Positions 25,201 through 38,578 of a stretch of DNA of 64,000 nucleotides are shown here, one piece after another. The stretch covers positions 784,213 to 848,212 of the forward strand of contig NW_001865042.1 in assembly GCF_000002865.3 (NCBI RefSeq). Reading direction: 5' to 3'. The notes under the pieces were generated by a model. It made no database searches, was not told where the DNA came from, and saw nothing but the letters and a program-made list of their open reading frames with translations. How positions within the stretch are numbered: the stretch's first letter is position 1; each line of letters starts with the position of its first letter. Both the position numbers and the translations under genes were made by a program. Origin of the DNA: Monosiga brevicollis MX1 (taxonomy: Eukaryota > Opisthokonta > Choanoflagellata > Craspedida > Salpingoecidae).

Positions 25201-25567
25201 ATCAATGACTTACACTTTGAGGCAAATTTCTCCAAGGCATCACAGGAGGTGCTCACGACGGCCTGGTCTGGAGAGGCCAGGGCCAGCACAAGGGTGTTGG
25301 GATCGCTGATGCTCAAGCCAACGGGTTCGAGCTGTCATCCACACAGATAGCAGGAGCAACCATGAGTACGCGCGCACTCCAGTCAACTGGCATGCACGAC
25401 ATGAGCTACATTGAGGAGCATGCACGGGCCCATGGCGCATAACCACGACGAGCAGCTCAACAAGCGGTGCCGCCGGCAGTGCCACCGCCGAACCGCTGTT
25501 GCTTGAGACGAGGGGTGGAGCTTACCCCTTCCGCAGGTGCAACGGCCTGGCTAGGCTTCTTGGGCAT
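22285..25567 (-). CDS. ARMC3: Armadillo-repeat protein, ARMC3 homologue
   Basis: A long armadillo/HEAT protein. In animals ARMC3 is associated with ciliated cells and sperm, which fits a flagellated protist. The first coding exon is 42 bases (25526-25567, MPKKPSQAVAPAEG, then GTAAGC). The next reads VGLSISDPNTLVLALASPDQ, parallel to the ARMC3 N-terminus. Armadillo blocks follow (AGAVPKILKLLHHESDEIKQ; VLDTLLELYKTRL; GLTRLLESDYSEVQRLVLRI in substance), then a 447-codon exon with many Ala/Leu-rich helices (EALSALTSMLFEQEGLDRV). The C-terminus departs from armadillo: DTDLIRFVEAFEQSMALVED, HLHVAELKEAVGSNVVSIGK, GKGSYAERCLMFKAVMDMMG, SALVRGAFQDAYNVV, GLYVVDVMHSPGQF. This matches the EDR1/transglutaminase-like end of ARMC3 (IPIGHVKKG, ALLFKALADRIG, LVRGEYGRAWN, YVIDLMFHPG). 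Stop at 22285. It is divergent from CRIPT. Confidence 0.85.
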
Positions 25568-26010
25568 GGCGGCGGTCACGAACAGAGACTGCACACCTGC
25601 ACGAGCCCTCGGCAAAAGAAGGCGTCCAGTACAGCCGGGCCACGAGCCCTCACGGCGATCTAGAAAAGATGTACGTCCTCAAAGACCAGTCGAACCCGCC
25701 AAAAGTAAGTCGCTGCTGCCCACGAGTCGTCTTGTCTTCCCAGAGACGTCGGCGGGGTCGGTCGGTCGTGTTTGTCGTTGTTGTCAAGCGTAAATGTACC
25801 GAACACTCGTTCTGATCATTGTCATCATTTCCAGAGTTCCACTTCCATTTTTTGACGTTCAACATCGTTTTTTTCATTTTTTGGTTTCCCTTTTTTTTTT
25901 TCTATCTCATCGACGAAAGAGCTTTGACACTCGAGTAGGAGGTTCAGCTTCATCTTGCATTCGCCTTGAGCAGCCAGGCTCCTCGTTGAGCCCAATTTTT
26001 CCCGAGCAAG
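25568..26010. promoter_or_regulatory. Bidirectional spacer between ARMC3 and CRIPT
   Basis: 443 bases between two divergent start codons. T-rich stretches occur at about 25850-25905. No coding exon or repeat array stands out. Confidence 0.5.
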
Positions 26011-26773
26011 ATGGTGTGCTCCAAGTGTAGGTTTGGCTTGCTTGAAGAGGCTGCAGACTATGATTCTGTGCCCGTGCATTCAAACGGACGCCTCCTGCTG
26101 TTTCGCGGCTCAAAGTGGTGGTCGTACCCTCCTTGTTCTGCATCATAGGCACGAAGAAACTGAGCAAGATTGCAGCACCCGATCCCTGGAAGGATGGCGC
26201 GCGCAACACCAACGGTCTGGTTTCTATACACTGCGACAGCAGGCACCTGCTCCGTTTTTGGATGGTTTATGTCAAGCCTCACGCGACCTGTACACTCTCA
26301 TGCCACACCTGAATCAGACTCACTCAAGAAAAAAGGTGGCAACAAGCTGCTGGAGGGTAAAAAGAACAAGTATGCGCTTGCACACATGCAAAGCCCTATT
26401 CTGCCCACGCTTTTGTCTTTTGAAATTTGCGTGTCTGCTGCGTGACATCATTGCTGATTGCGCGCTGCCCGCCGTCCTTCAAGGATGAACCCGTACGAGA
26501 AGCTGGCCAAGTGCAAGGTGTGCAAACAGAAAGTGCATCAGAAGCACTCGCACTACTGTAATCAATGTGCATACAAACTGGGTGTGTTCGCCTGGCAGCT
26601 TGGGAAGAGAGGGTGGGGGCCGAGTGCATACGATTCAACGTGCCTGTCTGGGGTTTCTGTCCCATGCTTGAGCTTAATGGCGTCTGCTCGCATCGCAATG
26701 GATTTTGCTAGGTATTTGCGCCATGTGTGGGCGCCAAGTTGCCGATGTCAAGGACATGAAGCAGTCATCATGA
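26011..26773 (+). CDS. CRIPT: CRIPT, cysteine-rich PDZ-binding protein
   Basis: Small zinc-binding protein of about 100 residues, conserved across eukaryotes. Human CRIPT binds PSD-95 in neurons and has also been found in spliceosomal particles; the ancestral role is probably nuclear. Exon 1 is 16 bases (ATGGTGTGCTCCAAGT, then GTAGGT). With exon 2 it gives MVCSKCTKKLSKIAAPDPWK and DGARNTN, matching MVCEKCEKKLGTVITPDTWK. Exon 3 encodes SDSLKKKGGNKLLEGKKNK. Exon 4 gives PYEKLAKCKVCKQKVHQKHS and HYCNQCAYKL; exon 5 after TAG gives GICAMCGRQVADVKDMKQSS-stop. All CxxC pairs are present (VCSKC, CKVC, YCNQC, CAMC). The donor choice in exon 1 is fixed by the frame. Confidence 0.95.
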
Positions 26774-27257
26774 TTTCTCCGGGGTCCTTGGCGACTCCCG
26801 GTGGCTCGCCCCTGCTGATATCAGTATTGGTGCACGCAGGAATCCTTCTGAGTGGGATTCCTGGCCCATCAAGGCACGATTGGTGCACTCTGGGAATGCT
26901 CGTGGGATCTGGACATCGTCCATGATGTCTTCTCTTGACTCCTTGGTACGCACTGGGCTTTTGCACGCGAGAAGCAACCAGGCATGAAGAAGCCCTGGCC
27001 CTGAGGCATGTACCAACTTTGTGATTGACCAACTCTGTTTCGGAGGCGTGTCGCGTTGTTGTGTGCGCGCTTGTGTGAGTGGAACGGAGAATAGAGTGAA
27101 AAAATTGAATTTTTACCAGAGTGAACCGGAAAACATGCACAAACCCGCTGATACCGCGGGACCATAAAAGACAGACGAAGCACAATCACGAGAAAAAGGC
27201 AAGGGGCAGCCGTTCAGCGAGGCAGTTAATCTAAGGTGGCAAGCAACTATGCCCGCC
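26774..27257. other. Convergent spacer between CRIPT and alanine aminotransferase
   Basis: 484 bases between two 3' ends. Minus-strand frames cross it without conserved motifs. No repeat or RNA gene was recognised. Confidence 0.5.
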
Positions 27258-29880
<2,623 letters not shown>

Positions 29881-30369
29881 GGCGGCAGGAACTTGGAAGG
29901 GTGGAGCTCGACGTTCAGATCAGGTCGAGTCAGTCAAAACAAGAGGGGCAAAAGGCACGCCGGCCTTGGCAAGCCCTCGGGAAGCAAAATCTAGCTTGCC
30001 AAGGTGTGTTGGGGAAGACTGAAAGCCTACAATGCCCAGCTGCTCTGTCGTGTCCGCACTGGGTTTGTCCTTCTGGTTCGTCTTTCAAATCCGGGCAGCC
30101 ATGAAGACAAAGAAGGATATGAGTCGGAGGTGGAGCTGGCTTGCACACCACATGGCAATCTGCACTATCAACTGCCCATGACGACACGATTCCGCATCAC
30201 GGCGGTGTGCGCAGTCGCCCTGCCCCACACACACACACACACGCTGTGACAACGACACACCACAAGACAATGCCCAAAAGATCAAAGAGCCAAGAACACA
30301 GGCTGGCTCTGCCCAGGCTTCAAGGACACGAGTCCAATTGGCGCCCACCCCGACAAAACCCCACGCCCA

Positions 30370-30427
<58 letters not shown>

Positions 30428-31055
30428 CCGCGCCCCCGCCCGCGGCGCGCCATACGTCAGGTCAGGTCAACTTGGAACTGAACGGACTGATACCATGCCA
30501 TGCACATAGGAAAAGCGAGCAGTAGAAAATGACACGGGCCCTCGCCCAGCCCTTGTAAGCCAGACCCACTGCACGATCTTCGTCCAGGAGACCGAGGACA
30601 CCCAGGCATCCTCATCATCCATCATCACGGCTGCCGTTTCATGCCGCTTTGATCTCTCTCTCTCTCTCTCCGCGCACACACACACACACACACATCTCTC
30701 TGACGTCTCTCCCTCTTACCTTGACAGGCGCAGAAGAAAAACATAACACGACCAAAATGCACGCCGCAAAAAGTGTGTCGATATGTTACACTTGAGTACA
30801 CTTATGGAGATGTCAAGTGTGATGGATGTCAGACTTGGGGCTGGCTGTCTTGGGGTTTGTTTTTTCTTCAAGAGCAACAGCATGCATGCCTTGCGGATGT
30901 TCGCCGCGTGTGTGGTAACTCGTAAGGGATCTGCCTTATCAATGGCGCCAAGCGTGTGGTGGATTGCTGCAAGACACGACGGCATGAGTTTGAAGATCGG
31001 ATGACGCAACACCCATCACCCTCCCTGTGACGTGTTGTCATCATGTCAGCATTTA
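29881..31055. promoter_or_regulatory. Divergent spacer with CA/CT microsatellites
   Basis: About 1.2 kb between the alanine aminotransferase and MAT1 start codons. It contains CA runs at 30225-30242, 30371-30426 (about 28 units) and 30676-30692, with CT at 30653-30670. No conserved exon was seen on either strand. Confidence 0.55.
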
Positions 31056-32566
31056 ATGTCAGACGTCTCTGGTAAGATGGAGGTGGACGAGCCTCCCACA
31101 GCTGGCTCGGCCGTTGTCGCTGCCACAACGGGTACGACGCCGGGCAGTAGTGATCCCAGTGAGCGGGCGGGTTTTTGCCGACCGGAGGACGAGGTGTGTC
31201 CGCATTGCAAGGCCAACAGGTATACGCGCAAGGACCTCAGGCTCTTCACCTCGCTATGTGGACACTTTCTTTGCGGCGAATGTTTGGACAACCTTTTCCA
31301 ACGGGCCACCATTCGCTGTCCGACGTGTCGGGAGGAACGCCGCCGCAACGACTACGAGCTCAAGGTCTTCGATTCCGGCCATGTGCAGCGGGATGTGGCC
31401 ATCCGTCGACGACAGCTGCAGCGCCTCAACCTGACCGAAAAGGACTTTCCCACCCTAGCCGCCTACAATGACTACCTCGAACAGCGTGAAGACATCGCCT
31501 ACAACCTGAGCAATGATCTAGACCTCGTTGAAACGGGACAGCGCCTGGACAAACTTTTGAACGACTATGCCGAGCAGATTGCAACCAACGAAGCACGGGC
31601 GGACCGCTTGCGGCGCGAGCGTCTACAACGCCAAAAGGTTGGTCGCACCGTCTCACAGTACGGCGTGCTGAGCTTGCATCAGCACCAGTGTCAGCAGCCG
31701 GTCCATTCCACCAGAGCAGAACCGCCAGAGCGCATCCTCTCCCCCGCATCCACGCATCTCCTTTTGCCCCCTCGCTCACGCTCCAATTTGACGATTTTAG
31801 TTGGAACAAGATGCTGCTCTGGCACGTCGACGGTTGGCTGAGCAGCGAGCCATTCAAGCAGAGCAGCGGCGCACCAAGGTATGCACCGACGCCTCTCTGG
31901 CCGTGACGCCCGCCACATTGCTTCCCCACCTTTCGGTGCACGGCAGTTCCGTCCTCAGCGTGGCATATGCGCCTCGTTGGCACAGGAACGGACAATGATC
32001 ATGGGCTTGCTTGAGCGTGGCGTGGAGCTCAAGCAGGCGCGTCTCCAAGTGAAAACAGAACTTGACCAGGAGGAACGCGCCCTAGCTGATGAAGCTGCAC
32101 GCCTGCGTCAACAACAAGAAGCCGTCAGTGCCAAAGACCCAACCACTGCTATCATACATTGCTATCAAAGAGTACCGACTCCTGCCGATGACCACGATAT
32201 CACAAGGCTCATTCATTGCTATCGTTGTCGCTTCATAGGATGCTCACATGGAAACACTCGTGCCGCGCGAGGCTGCTCCTTTGTTCGTCTACCAGCGGCC
32301 GACAAGAAAACTCGCCAACGGCCTCATCACGCCCCCAACACCAGAGATTGCCCAAGCGTACGTCCCATGCGTTGCCATTGCAACTACATAGCCCATGTCT
32401 CACCAGCCGCCTCTTCGCCCGTAGTTTCTACGCATCCGGTGCGACCTGGCAGCAAGCCCTCAACGGCAATGTTGCTGAGACCCTCTTGCGTGTCGGTGGC
32501 TACTTGCCCGAGTGGACTTTGAAGCGAGGCTTGCAAGAAGCCTTGGATGGTTTGACTCTGGACTGA
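31056..32566 (+). CDS. MNAT1: MAT1, assembly factor of the CDK-activating kinase in TFIIH
   Basis: Third subunit of CDK7-cyclin H, stabilising the kinase and tethering it to TFIIH. In-frame ATGs lie at 31056 (MSDVSGKMEVDEPP) and 31077; the second has the better context, so the start is uncertain by seven codons. The N-terminal RING has CPHC, LFTSLCGHFLCGECLDNLF and RCPTCREERRRNDYELKVF. Next comes HVQRDVAIRRRQLQRLNLTE, then DFPTLAAYNDYLEQREDIAY and NLSNDLDLVETGQRLD, matching the MAT1 core (EVEIRKKVL..., [28 protein letters not shown]). Coiled-coil exons follow (LARRRLAEQRAIQAEQR; GLLERGVELKQARLQVKTE). The last exons give ANGLITPPTPEIAQ and VGGYLPEWTLKRGLQEALDG, ending GLTLD-stop. Confidence 0.92.
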
Positions 32567-32979
32567 GTGGGGTTGGCATCGATGAGCCTGTATGGCACCA
32601 ACCGTTGCCATGAGCACGCCTTTTTAAGTGACTGTCAAGTGAAATGTAATTGAACCCCACGACCACCACACTGTGACCTTGAAAACTAAATGCCACTGTG
32701 CGCACACCGGGCGATGCCACACAATGCGACATGTGACCGTCTATGCGGTGAGGCTCGGCCGACTGCCTGAAGGTCGCACAAACCGAGCATGGCCAAAGAG
32801 AGCAGCGCCTCCAGATCGGGATGCAATTAAAACCAAAAAACGCCGGCAGGCACTGCCTGGTGGGTCAACCCCGCGCGTCACCCGCGGAAAAAGCAAGAGC
32901 ACAAACAGCATAACAAACAGACAGGACAACAAAACGCGACACAAGACCTGGCACAGAGCCAAAGTCATTTGAGCAATCG
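32567..32979. other. Convergent spacer between MAT1 and UBE2H
   Basis: 413 bases between two 3' ends. No gene, repeat array or clear hairpin was recognised. Confidence 0.5.
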
Positions 32980-34235
32980 CTACAGATCCATGTCAGGCAC
33001 AGCCTCCTCCTCCGAATCAGAGGCCAGGGAACTGAGATCGTCGTCATCGTCGTCTTCTCCCTCAGCGCCCCCATCCGGGCCACCAACGGCATCCGTGGCC
33101 ATTGCCTCCCCTGAAGCAGCGCCGCCCGATGCGTAGCGCCGCACATGATCTAAACCGCATCGTGGAACAAGCACCCAGCAACCCCCTCAAGGTGAAGACA
33201 GGCCCTGTCAATACTTTATGCTGCCCCTTTGTGAGTCTTCTGTTCCGACCACTGCCCCCCCCCACACGAACCTCGGACTGTTTGCTTGTAGCGTTCTGGG
33301 TCATTGAGCAACAGGCTGGCAGCCTCTCCGTTGAGCGGACTGTGCAAGGCATGGAGTCATTGAACAACATAAGTAAATGTCAGCCCTTCAAAATGCAAAC
33401 TCCAGTGCAAAAACAAACTTACTCGGCTGCGTTGGGATACAAGAGCAGCTGGGGCAGAAAGACTTCAAAAATGTTCAAGAGTTCTGCATGACAGCATCAA
33501 GGCCACGCCCGTTGCCCACATTGTGCGTTAGTCTTAGGGCTGACCTCGCGAAGAACGCACTACCCGCCAAAAGCCAGTTGGAGGCCTCTTTTACCCCACC
33601 ACACGTACCATACATCGGTGACCAAGTTTGGTTGATGACATCGAGGCAGACACTGCCCGACCTGTTGATCCGCCAGTCGAGCCCAGGGCCATTTAACGTG
33701 GAATGAGCAGTCATTGACATGGGATCAGGACGCTGAGAAGATGGCCAGTGACGGGGCCATCTGCGGACCCATGCTCAGGGCATGCTTACGCAAAGTCGAC
33801 GTTGGGGTGAAACATCTTGTTCTCAAAGCCAATGGACGGGGATTTATAAGGGTATGCTTCGGGGAGTCGAACGTGGACTCGCCACATCCCACCCTCGTAT
33901 GGACTATGAGCGCATGTTTGACAAGGATGCTGATTAACCATTGCCGAGGATAGACTCAGCCCAACAACAGGCCAACGGGCCCACTTTGACGCCTGGTGGC
34001 CACGCTTGGGGTCGTGGGCCCGACAACGCAAAGTGCATCTGACCTGTCTTTTGGGCCATGAAGAACGACGTAGAACTCAACCATCGAGTCTCCAACCAGA
34101 GTAACATTGTGGTCTGTCATCATGCTACGGGCATCGACATCCCATGAGCCACGCATGCAAGCCTAGGACGTGGTGCATGGCCAGGACCTACAGCTTCATG
34201 ACGTCTGACTCGATACGGCGGCGAGGGGATGACAT
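32980..34235 (-). CDS. UBE2H: Ubiquitin-conjugating enzyme E2 H
   Basis: Class III E2 related to yeast Ubc8 and human UBE2H, partner of the GID/CTLH E3 that degrades gluconeogenic enzymes and other targets. The first coding exon is 44 bases (34192-34235): [14 protein letters not shown] plus CT. It completes Leu across an intron (GTAGGT...CCGTAG) to [20 protein letters not shown] and LHGPKD, exactly parallel to Ubc8. Next come [37 protein letters not shown] with the HPN motif, then [18 protein letters not shown] with the catalytic Cys. Later exons carry [10 protein letters not shown] and [11 protein letters not shown] segments. The C-terminal tail is acidic: [20 protein letters not shown], ending VPDMDL-stop. 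Human UBE2H likewise ends in an acidic Ser/Glu tail. Confidence 0.94.
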
Positions 34236-34679
34236 GGTGTACGGTTCCAACAAGCCTGTCGAGTGGTGTACCCATCACCAATGCCAGAGGTGAGATTGAG
34301 CCAAGCCGGCGAAGCAATGGAAGAAAATGCCAGCACTCCGAAATGGCTCCGACGTGCACGGTTTTGAATTTTGATGGGCAACAAACGGGCAAGCACAACC
34401 TATTCCCGGTGGCAACATGCAAAGAGCCTTACCAAAGCTGGGCGTGGGCTGGATCGCGAGACCAATGAAGGTCAGGGAGGTGGGTGCGGAAGGTGCAGGG
34501 TGGACAGGGGCTGTGTGGCGTGGCCAGCCAATCAACCACGGGAACGAGAGGCAACGCAGCGCGGTACCAAGGGTGATGGCCTGTCTGTCACCAGCAGGTT
34601 GTGAGTTGATGAACCAATACGGGCAAGCCTGCACTAAGCCAGGGGTGCCACTGCTGACGGCACCTTTGTCGAGGGGCGA

Positions 34680-34866
34680 CGGGGGGGGGGGGGGGGGGGG
34701 TCAAAAACTGGGATCAGGGGCAGGCAAAAACTGGCTAAAAAAAGGGNNNNNNNNNNNNNNNNNNNNNNNNNNNNNNNNNNNNNNNNNNNNNNNNNNNACG
34801 GGGGGGGGGGGGGGGGGGCTCAGAAGCTGGGATCAGGGGCAGGCAAGAGCTGGCTAAAAAGAGGTG
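34680..34866. repeat. Two copies of a poly-G plus 45-base unit flanking an assembly gap
   Basis: Copy 1 (about 34681-34746) and copy 2 (about 34800-34866) each begin with 18-20 G and continue with TCARAARCTGGGATCAGGGG, then CAGGCAARARCTGGC and an A-rich end, where R is A in copy 1 and G in copy 2. The five differences I can align are all A in copy 1 and G in copy 2. Between them lie 51 unresolved bases. This may be a real minisatellite whose middle could not be sequenced, or a misassembly of one locus. Confidence 0.75.
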
Positions 34867-35008
34867 TCGTGAAGCAACAAGCAAATGAACGGTTAGTACA
34901 GTAGTCAAATCAAAACAGACTGCAACACACTGACACCGAAAGCTGTTGGCGACATCTTGCATGTGTGTGCGCAAAGAGAGATTGTCAGACGTTTGTGCCT
35001 AATGCGTA

Positions 35009-35010
<2 letters not shown>

Positions 35011-35072
<62 letters not shown>
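35011..35072. repeat. (GT)n microsatellite
   Basis: About 31 perfect GT units on the plus strand, 220 bases downstream of the NOL8 stop codon. Confidence 0.95.
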
Positions 35073-35074
<2 letters not shown>

Positions 35075-35295
35075 CTCAAATTGTCGTGAATGGGCAATGG
35101 GTGGGCATATCAATCAATTCAGGCGGTAGCGAGCTGGCATAATGCAGAGTCTACCAGGTGGTTCCCTGCACTCGAGTATGCACTGGAGCTTTCAAGACCT
35201 CAGCGAGGGTGTCACGTCCACACAGTGGTTGATTCAGCGGCACAAGGCCGTACTCTTAAGAATTTAACCCTCAAGCTCGAGGGAGTTGGCTTGTT

Positions 35296-37121
35296 TTACG
35301 CAGCCTTGGGCCGCCCTGGCGCGCCCGACGAGCGCTGGGTGCGACGAAGCCGCCGAAGTGCAGCTTTGTGCCGCATTTTGAACTCCTTGTGAACCGCACC
35401 CTTGGTCGCCTGCCACTGCGTCGTAACGGCCTCGGGTGTCTCCTGGCGGCAGAAAAGGGCGCCTTCCGCGCGCAATCTAGTTGGGGCAAACATCAAGGAG
35501 AAGGGCGATGCAGATGGGTTAGATTGGACAGCTCATGACCGTGCTGGGCAAGAAGAAATATCACATCACATCCCAGCCATTTTGGTACTCACGAATCAAG
35601 CCCTGCTTGGGCAATGAAAAACGATGGTCGCTGCACAGAGGCCGGTTGGTGCAGTTGAGACGCTGACACGGCCGAAAAGCTGGGGGCCGTTGCAGAAATC
35701 TTGGTGCTTGGGTTGCCTGCCTTGGGAACGACTGCGTCAGGTGCGGGCGTGCTAGCATCGTCGTCCGTGGCATTGGCATGCCCGAAAAAGCTAAAGGTTG
35801 ACACTGTCTCCATGTTGCGCCAGTCACCACTAGCCGGCTTGATCGAGTCAAAGAGATTGCCCTTGACCTCGGCAAACCGCTCAGTAGTCACGGCCGGTGC
35901 CTCCGGTTCGGCCGGCGTCGCCTCAGCATCCGCCTCGGCAACGGGTGCCTCGACCGGCGGCTTGGTTTCAAGGTCCCTAGGCTCGTTATCGGCTGCCTCA
36001 TCCATAGCTGCCGCATGTTCGCTCACAATTTGATCTGCATCCGGTCGCGTTGGGTCAAAGCGTGGCGCACTTGACCACGCACCGCGACCCGTGGTGGCGA
36101 CTGAAGCTTGGACGGCAGTCGGCGTCAGTGTATCCTTGGCAGAACCACCTGCGGCAGGCGCTGATGCTGGTGCGGGCGTTGGTGATGAATCGGGTGTCGG
36201 TGTTGGCAAGAGACCCAGCTTTGCAAGAACGGCTTGTTGCATGGCGTGTTCCTCCCGCAGTGCACGGTCCTCATCCGACAAGGCAGGCTCCTTGCTTGTC
36301 TCCATGGCAGCTGGCGTTGGGGCAGGGGCTGGGACAGGCTTTGGAGTGGTAGACTGAGGGGCGCTTGTCCCTGTGGTCGTGCCCGTGTGTGATTGTTCTG
36401 CCGCTGCTTTGGGTGCGAGCGCTCGCTCGGCAGGCGTCATGGTGGGTTGTTCATAGAACCACGACACGGGACTGGACAGCGCGGCGTCCAGAATGGGATC
36501 TTCGCGATGATCATGTTTGGGGTTAAACAGGCGCTTGATGCGGGTGGTGGCGTGTTTGGCATCAATCGTAAAGGGTTCGCGCTTCTTGGGATTCCAGAGC
36601 TGCATGGTCGGTAAAGCACGCGAGTAGCGGCCGACGGCCCAGCCTTCGCGCTGAGCCAGCTCCTCGTTCGAGGGTGGCGGTGCGACCGAGCCTGAGACAC
36701 CGCGTTCTTGAAGAGCACGATGCAAGCGCCGGCGGCGGCGGCGAAGGTTGCGCTTGGCTTGTCGGGCCTCTTCCACCAGACGATCACGATAAAAGGATTT
36801 GCCAGGACAAATTTTGAGCAGCATGCCTTTCCAGCGAGCACTCGAATAGGTGTTTTGCAACCGCCGCAGCTGCTTGGGCGCAATGGTCATGGTTACAAAG
36901 GCATATGGGTGTACGTCATTGGTCACCGAGCTCGGCTGTACCACCTCGTGAACCTTGCCAAACCGCTCCAGCTGCTTGGCCAGGGCCGCGTGATCGGATG
37001 TCGCAGCCAAGCCGCCCACAAACACGCGTTGTCGCACCGGCACATCGTCGTTTGGGTCCGCCTTGACCTCGGGGGCAGCGGTGACGGGCGCCGCCGCACC
37101 CTCCGCGGTAGGCGCAGACAT
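35296..37121 (-). CDS. NOL8: NOL8-like nucleolar RNA-binding protein
   Basis: RRM protein of the nucleolus. Human NOL8 is required for rRNA maturation and binds Rag GTPases. Start ATG at 37121 (MSAPTAEGAAAPV). The RRM follows, with QRVFVGGLAATSDHAAL, LERFGKVHEVVQP and PYAFVTMTIAPKQLRRL, then YSSARWKGMLLKICPGKSFY, matching NOL8 (RLYVGGL..., KWKGGTLQIQLAKESF). Next is EGWAVGRYSRALPTMQLWNP, like VVSKFGRVLPVLHLKN. A long disordered Ala/Pro/Thr/Glu region leads to APRFDPTRPDAD and METVSTFSFFGH, which are short C-terminal NOL8 motifs (FDPT, FSFFDS). Across an intron the end reads DSLRAEGALFCRQETPEAV, then KEFKMRHKAALRRLRRTQ and PKAA-stop, like SDLFWR...RKKHKDAKRK. It is head-to-head with uS3. Confidence 0.85.
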
Positions 37122-37628
37122 GGTTCGCTTCACGCACCAGGTCAGTCCCCACGCTCAATGGCTCCTTCGCCCTGTGTCTTGCTCGCAAACTTGTTGTTCA
37201 GCCACCTTCCCCGACCAAGAAGGGGCGCCTCACACAGCTCGTTGGAAAGAGTCAAAAAGACACACACATGCTCCTTCGAGAATTTTGTTGTCCCTCACAG
37301 CTTTCGTGTCCTGCTCGACCACAAGTTTTGTCTGACAGTTCAAAGTGGGATCGGTTGTACACTCCAAAAGTCATGTGTGTAAACAGCTGTTTTCCACATA
37401 CCCGTGTGCTCGAGATTTGAACCCTCGCCACTTTTTTACCTGCAGGTCAGACCCGTTCTCTGGACAGACGAGAGCCAGCATCAGCATCAGCATGTGGCCG
37501 GCCGGCGGACGACGGCCTGACCCTCCAAGCTCGATGTAGCTACCTCCCGTGCGCCTATTTGTCCATTCTGACACGGATTGCCTGCTACTCGCGCCCCCAT
37601 TTGACGTGTTGGCTTAGATCACGGCACC
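37122..37628. promoter_or_regulatory. Bidirectional promoter region of NOL8 and uS3
   Basis: 507 bases between divergent start codons of a nucleolar ribosome-biogenesis factor and a ribosomal protein. Pyrimidine-rich stretches occur near 37430-37445. No coding exon was seen. Confidence 0.6.
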
Positions 37629-38578
37629 ATGGCCCAGCACCAGATGAGCAAGAAGCGTAAGTTCGTCGCCGATGGCGTCTTCAAGGCCGAGCTGAACGAG
37701 CTGTTCATGCGCGAGCTGGCTGAGGATGGGTAAGCTAATCATTATCCTGCTTGACTGCTTGGCTCCAAACGAGCATTGAGCTGCCCCTCCTCCCGACGGC
37801 GTCGGACACGGCATGCCGTGCCCCATCGTTATTGTGGTTGTGCATGGCTATGTGTGCGCCGAGCTGAGCCGTTGCTCCCTGATTGATCATTGATCTACAC
37901 GTGACCTCACATTGAACCGTCCTTGTGGTATTATGGGGTTCGTATTGCAGTTACGCCGGTGTGGAGATCAAGAAGACTCCCAAGAGCACTGAGATTGTGA
38001 TCCTGGCTACCCGCACTCAGCACGTCCTGGGCGAGAAGGGCCGCCGTATTCGCGAGCTCACCGCCTTTATCCAGAAGCGCTTTGGCTTCCAGAAGGACGA
38101 GGTTGAGCTCTTCGCTGAGAAGGTCGCCAACCGCGGTCTCTGTGCCGTTGCTCAGTGCGAGAACCTCCGCTACAAGCTGACCGGTGGTCTCGCCGTCCGC
38201 CGCGCTTGCTATGGTGTCGTCCGCTTCGTCATGGAGAGCGGCGCCAAGGGCTGCGAGGTCATCGTCTCCGGCAAGCTGCGTGCCCAGCGTGCCAAGGCCA
38301 TGAAGTTCGGTGACGGCTTCATGATCTCCTCCGGTAACCCCACTCGCGAGTACATCGACACGGCCGTGCGCCATGTCCCCATGCGTCAGGGTATGATTGG
38401 TATCAAGGTCAAGATTATGCTGCCCCACGACCCCTCGGGCAAGACTGGTCCTAAGGCTCCTCTCCCCGATGCCATCACCATCCTTGAGGCCAAGGAGGAG
38501 GACATCCCTGATGAGCCCAAGTCCATCTCCCACGTTGCTCCCGTCGCCGCTGCTCAGCCTGTTCAGGCTACCGCATAA
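37629..38578 (+). CDS. RPS3: 40S ribosomal protein uS3 (RPS3)
   Basis: Small-subunit ribosomal protein at the mRNA entry channel. Two exons: 37629-37729 ([20 protein letters not shown] to ELAEDG, then GTAAGC) and exon 2 after GTATTGCAG, beginning [20 protein letters not shown]. The KH domain follows ([20 protein letters not shown] with the GEKG loop). The C-terminal domain has [59 protein letters not shown] and [20 protein letters not shown], then GPKAPLPD. The tail is short and Ala/Pro-rich. Codon use is strongly biased to C- and G-ending codons (GCC, AAG, CGC), unlike the neighbours, as expected for a highly expressed gene. A 238-codon antisense frame is a by-product of that bias. Confidence 0.99.

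Larger units (their letters stand above)
34236..35295. other. Spacer with sequence gap and repeats between UBE2H and NOL8
   Basis: A 1.06 kb region on the 5' side of UBE2H and the 3' side of NOL8, both minus strand. It carries poly-G tracts at 34680-34700 and 34800-34818, a 51-base run of N (34747-34797), two diverged copies of a roughly 45-base unit flanking the gap, and a GT array at 35011-35072. I found no exon in 34236-34680 beyond the UBE2H start. Confidence 0.6.

Noticed and set aside
30371-30426. CA array as a functional Z-DNA element or regulatory switch
   Set aside because: It is an ordinary microsatellite. Nothing in the flanks singles it out from the many similar arrays in the window.
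37395-37470. tRNA-like B-box on the minus strand (GGGTTCAAATCTC)
   Set aside because: The T-stem pairs poorly beyond three base pairs, and no matching acceptor stem or anticodon arm could be found upstream.
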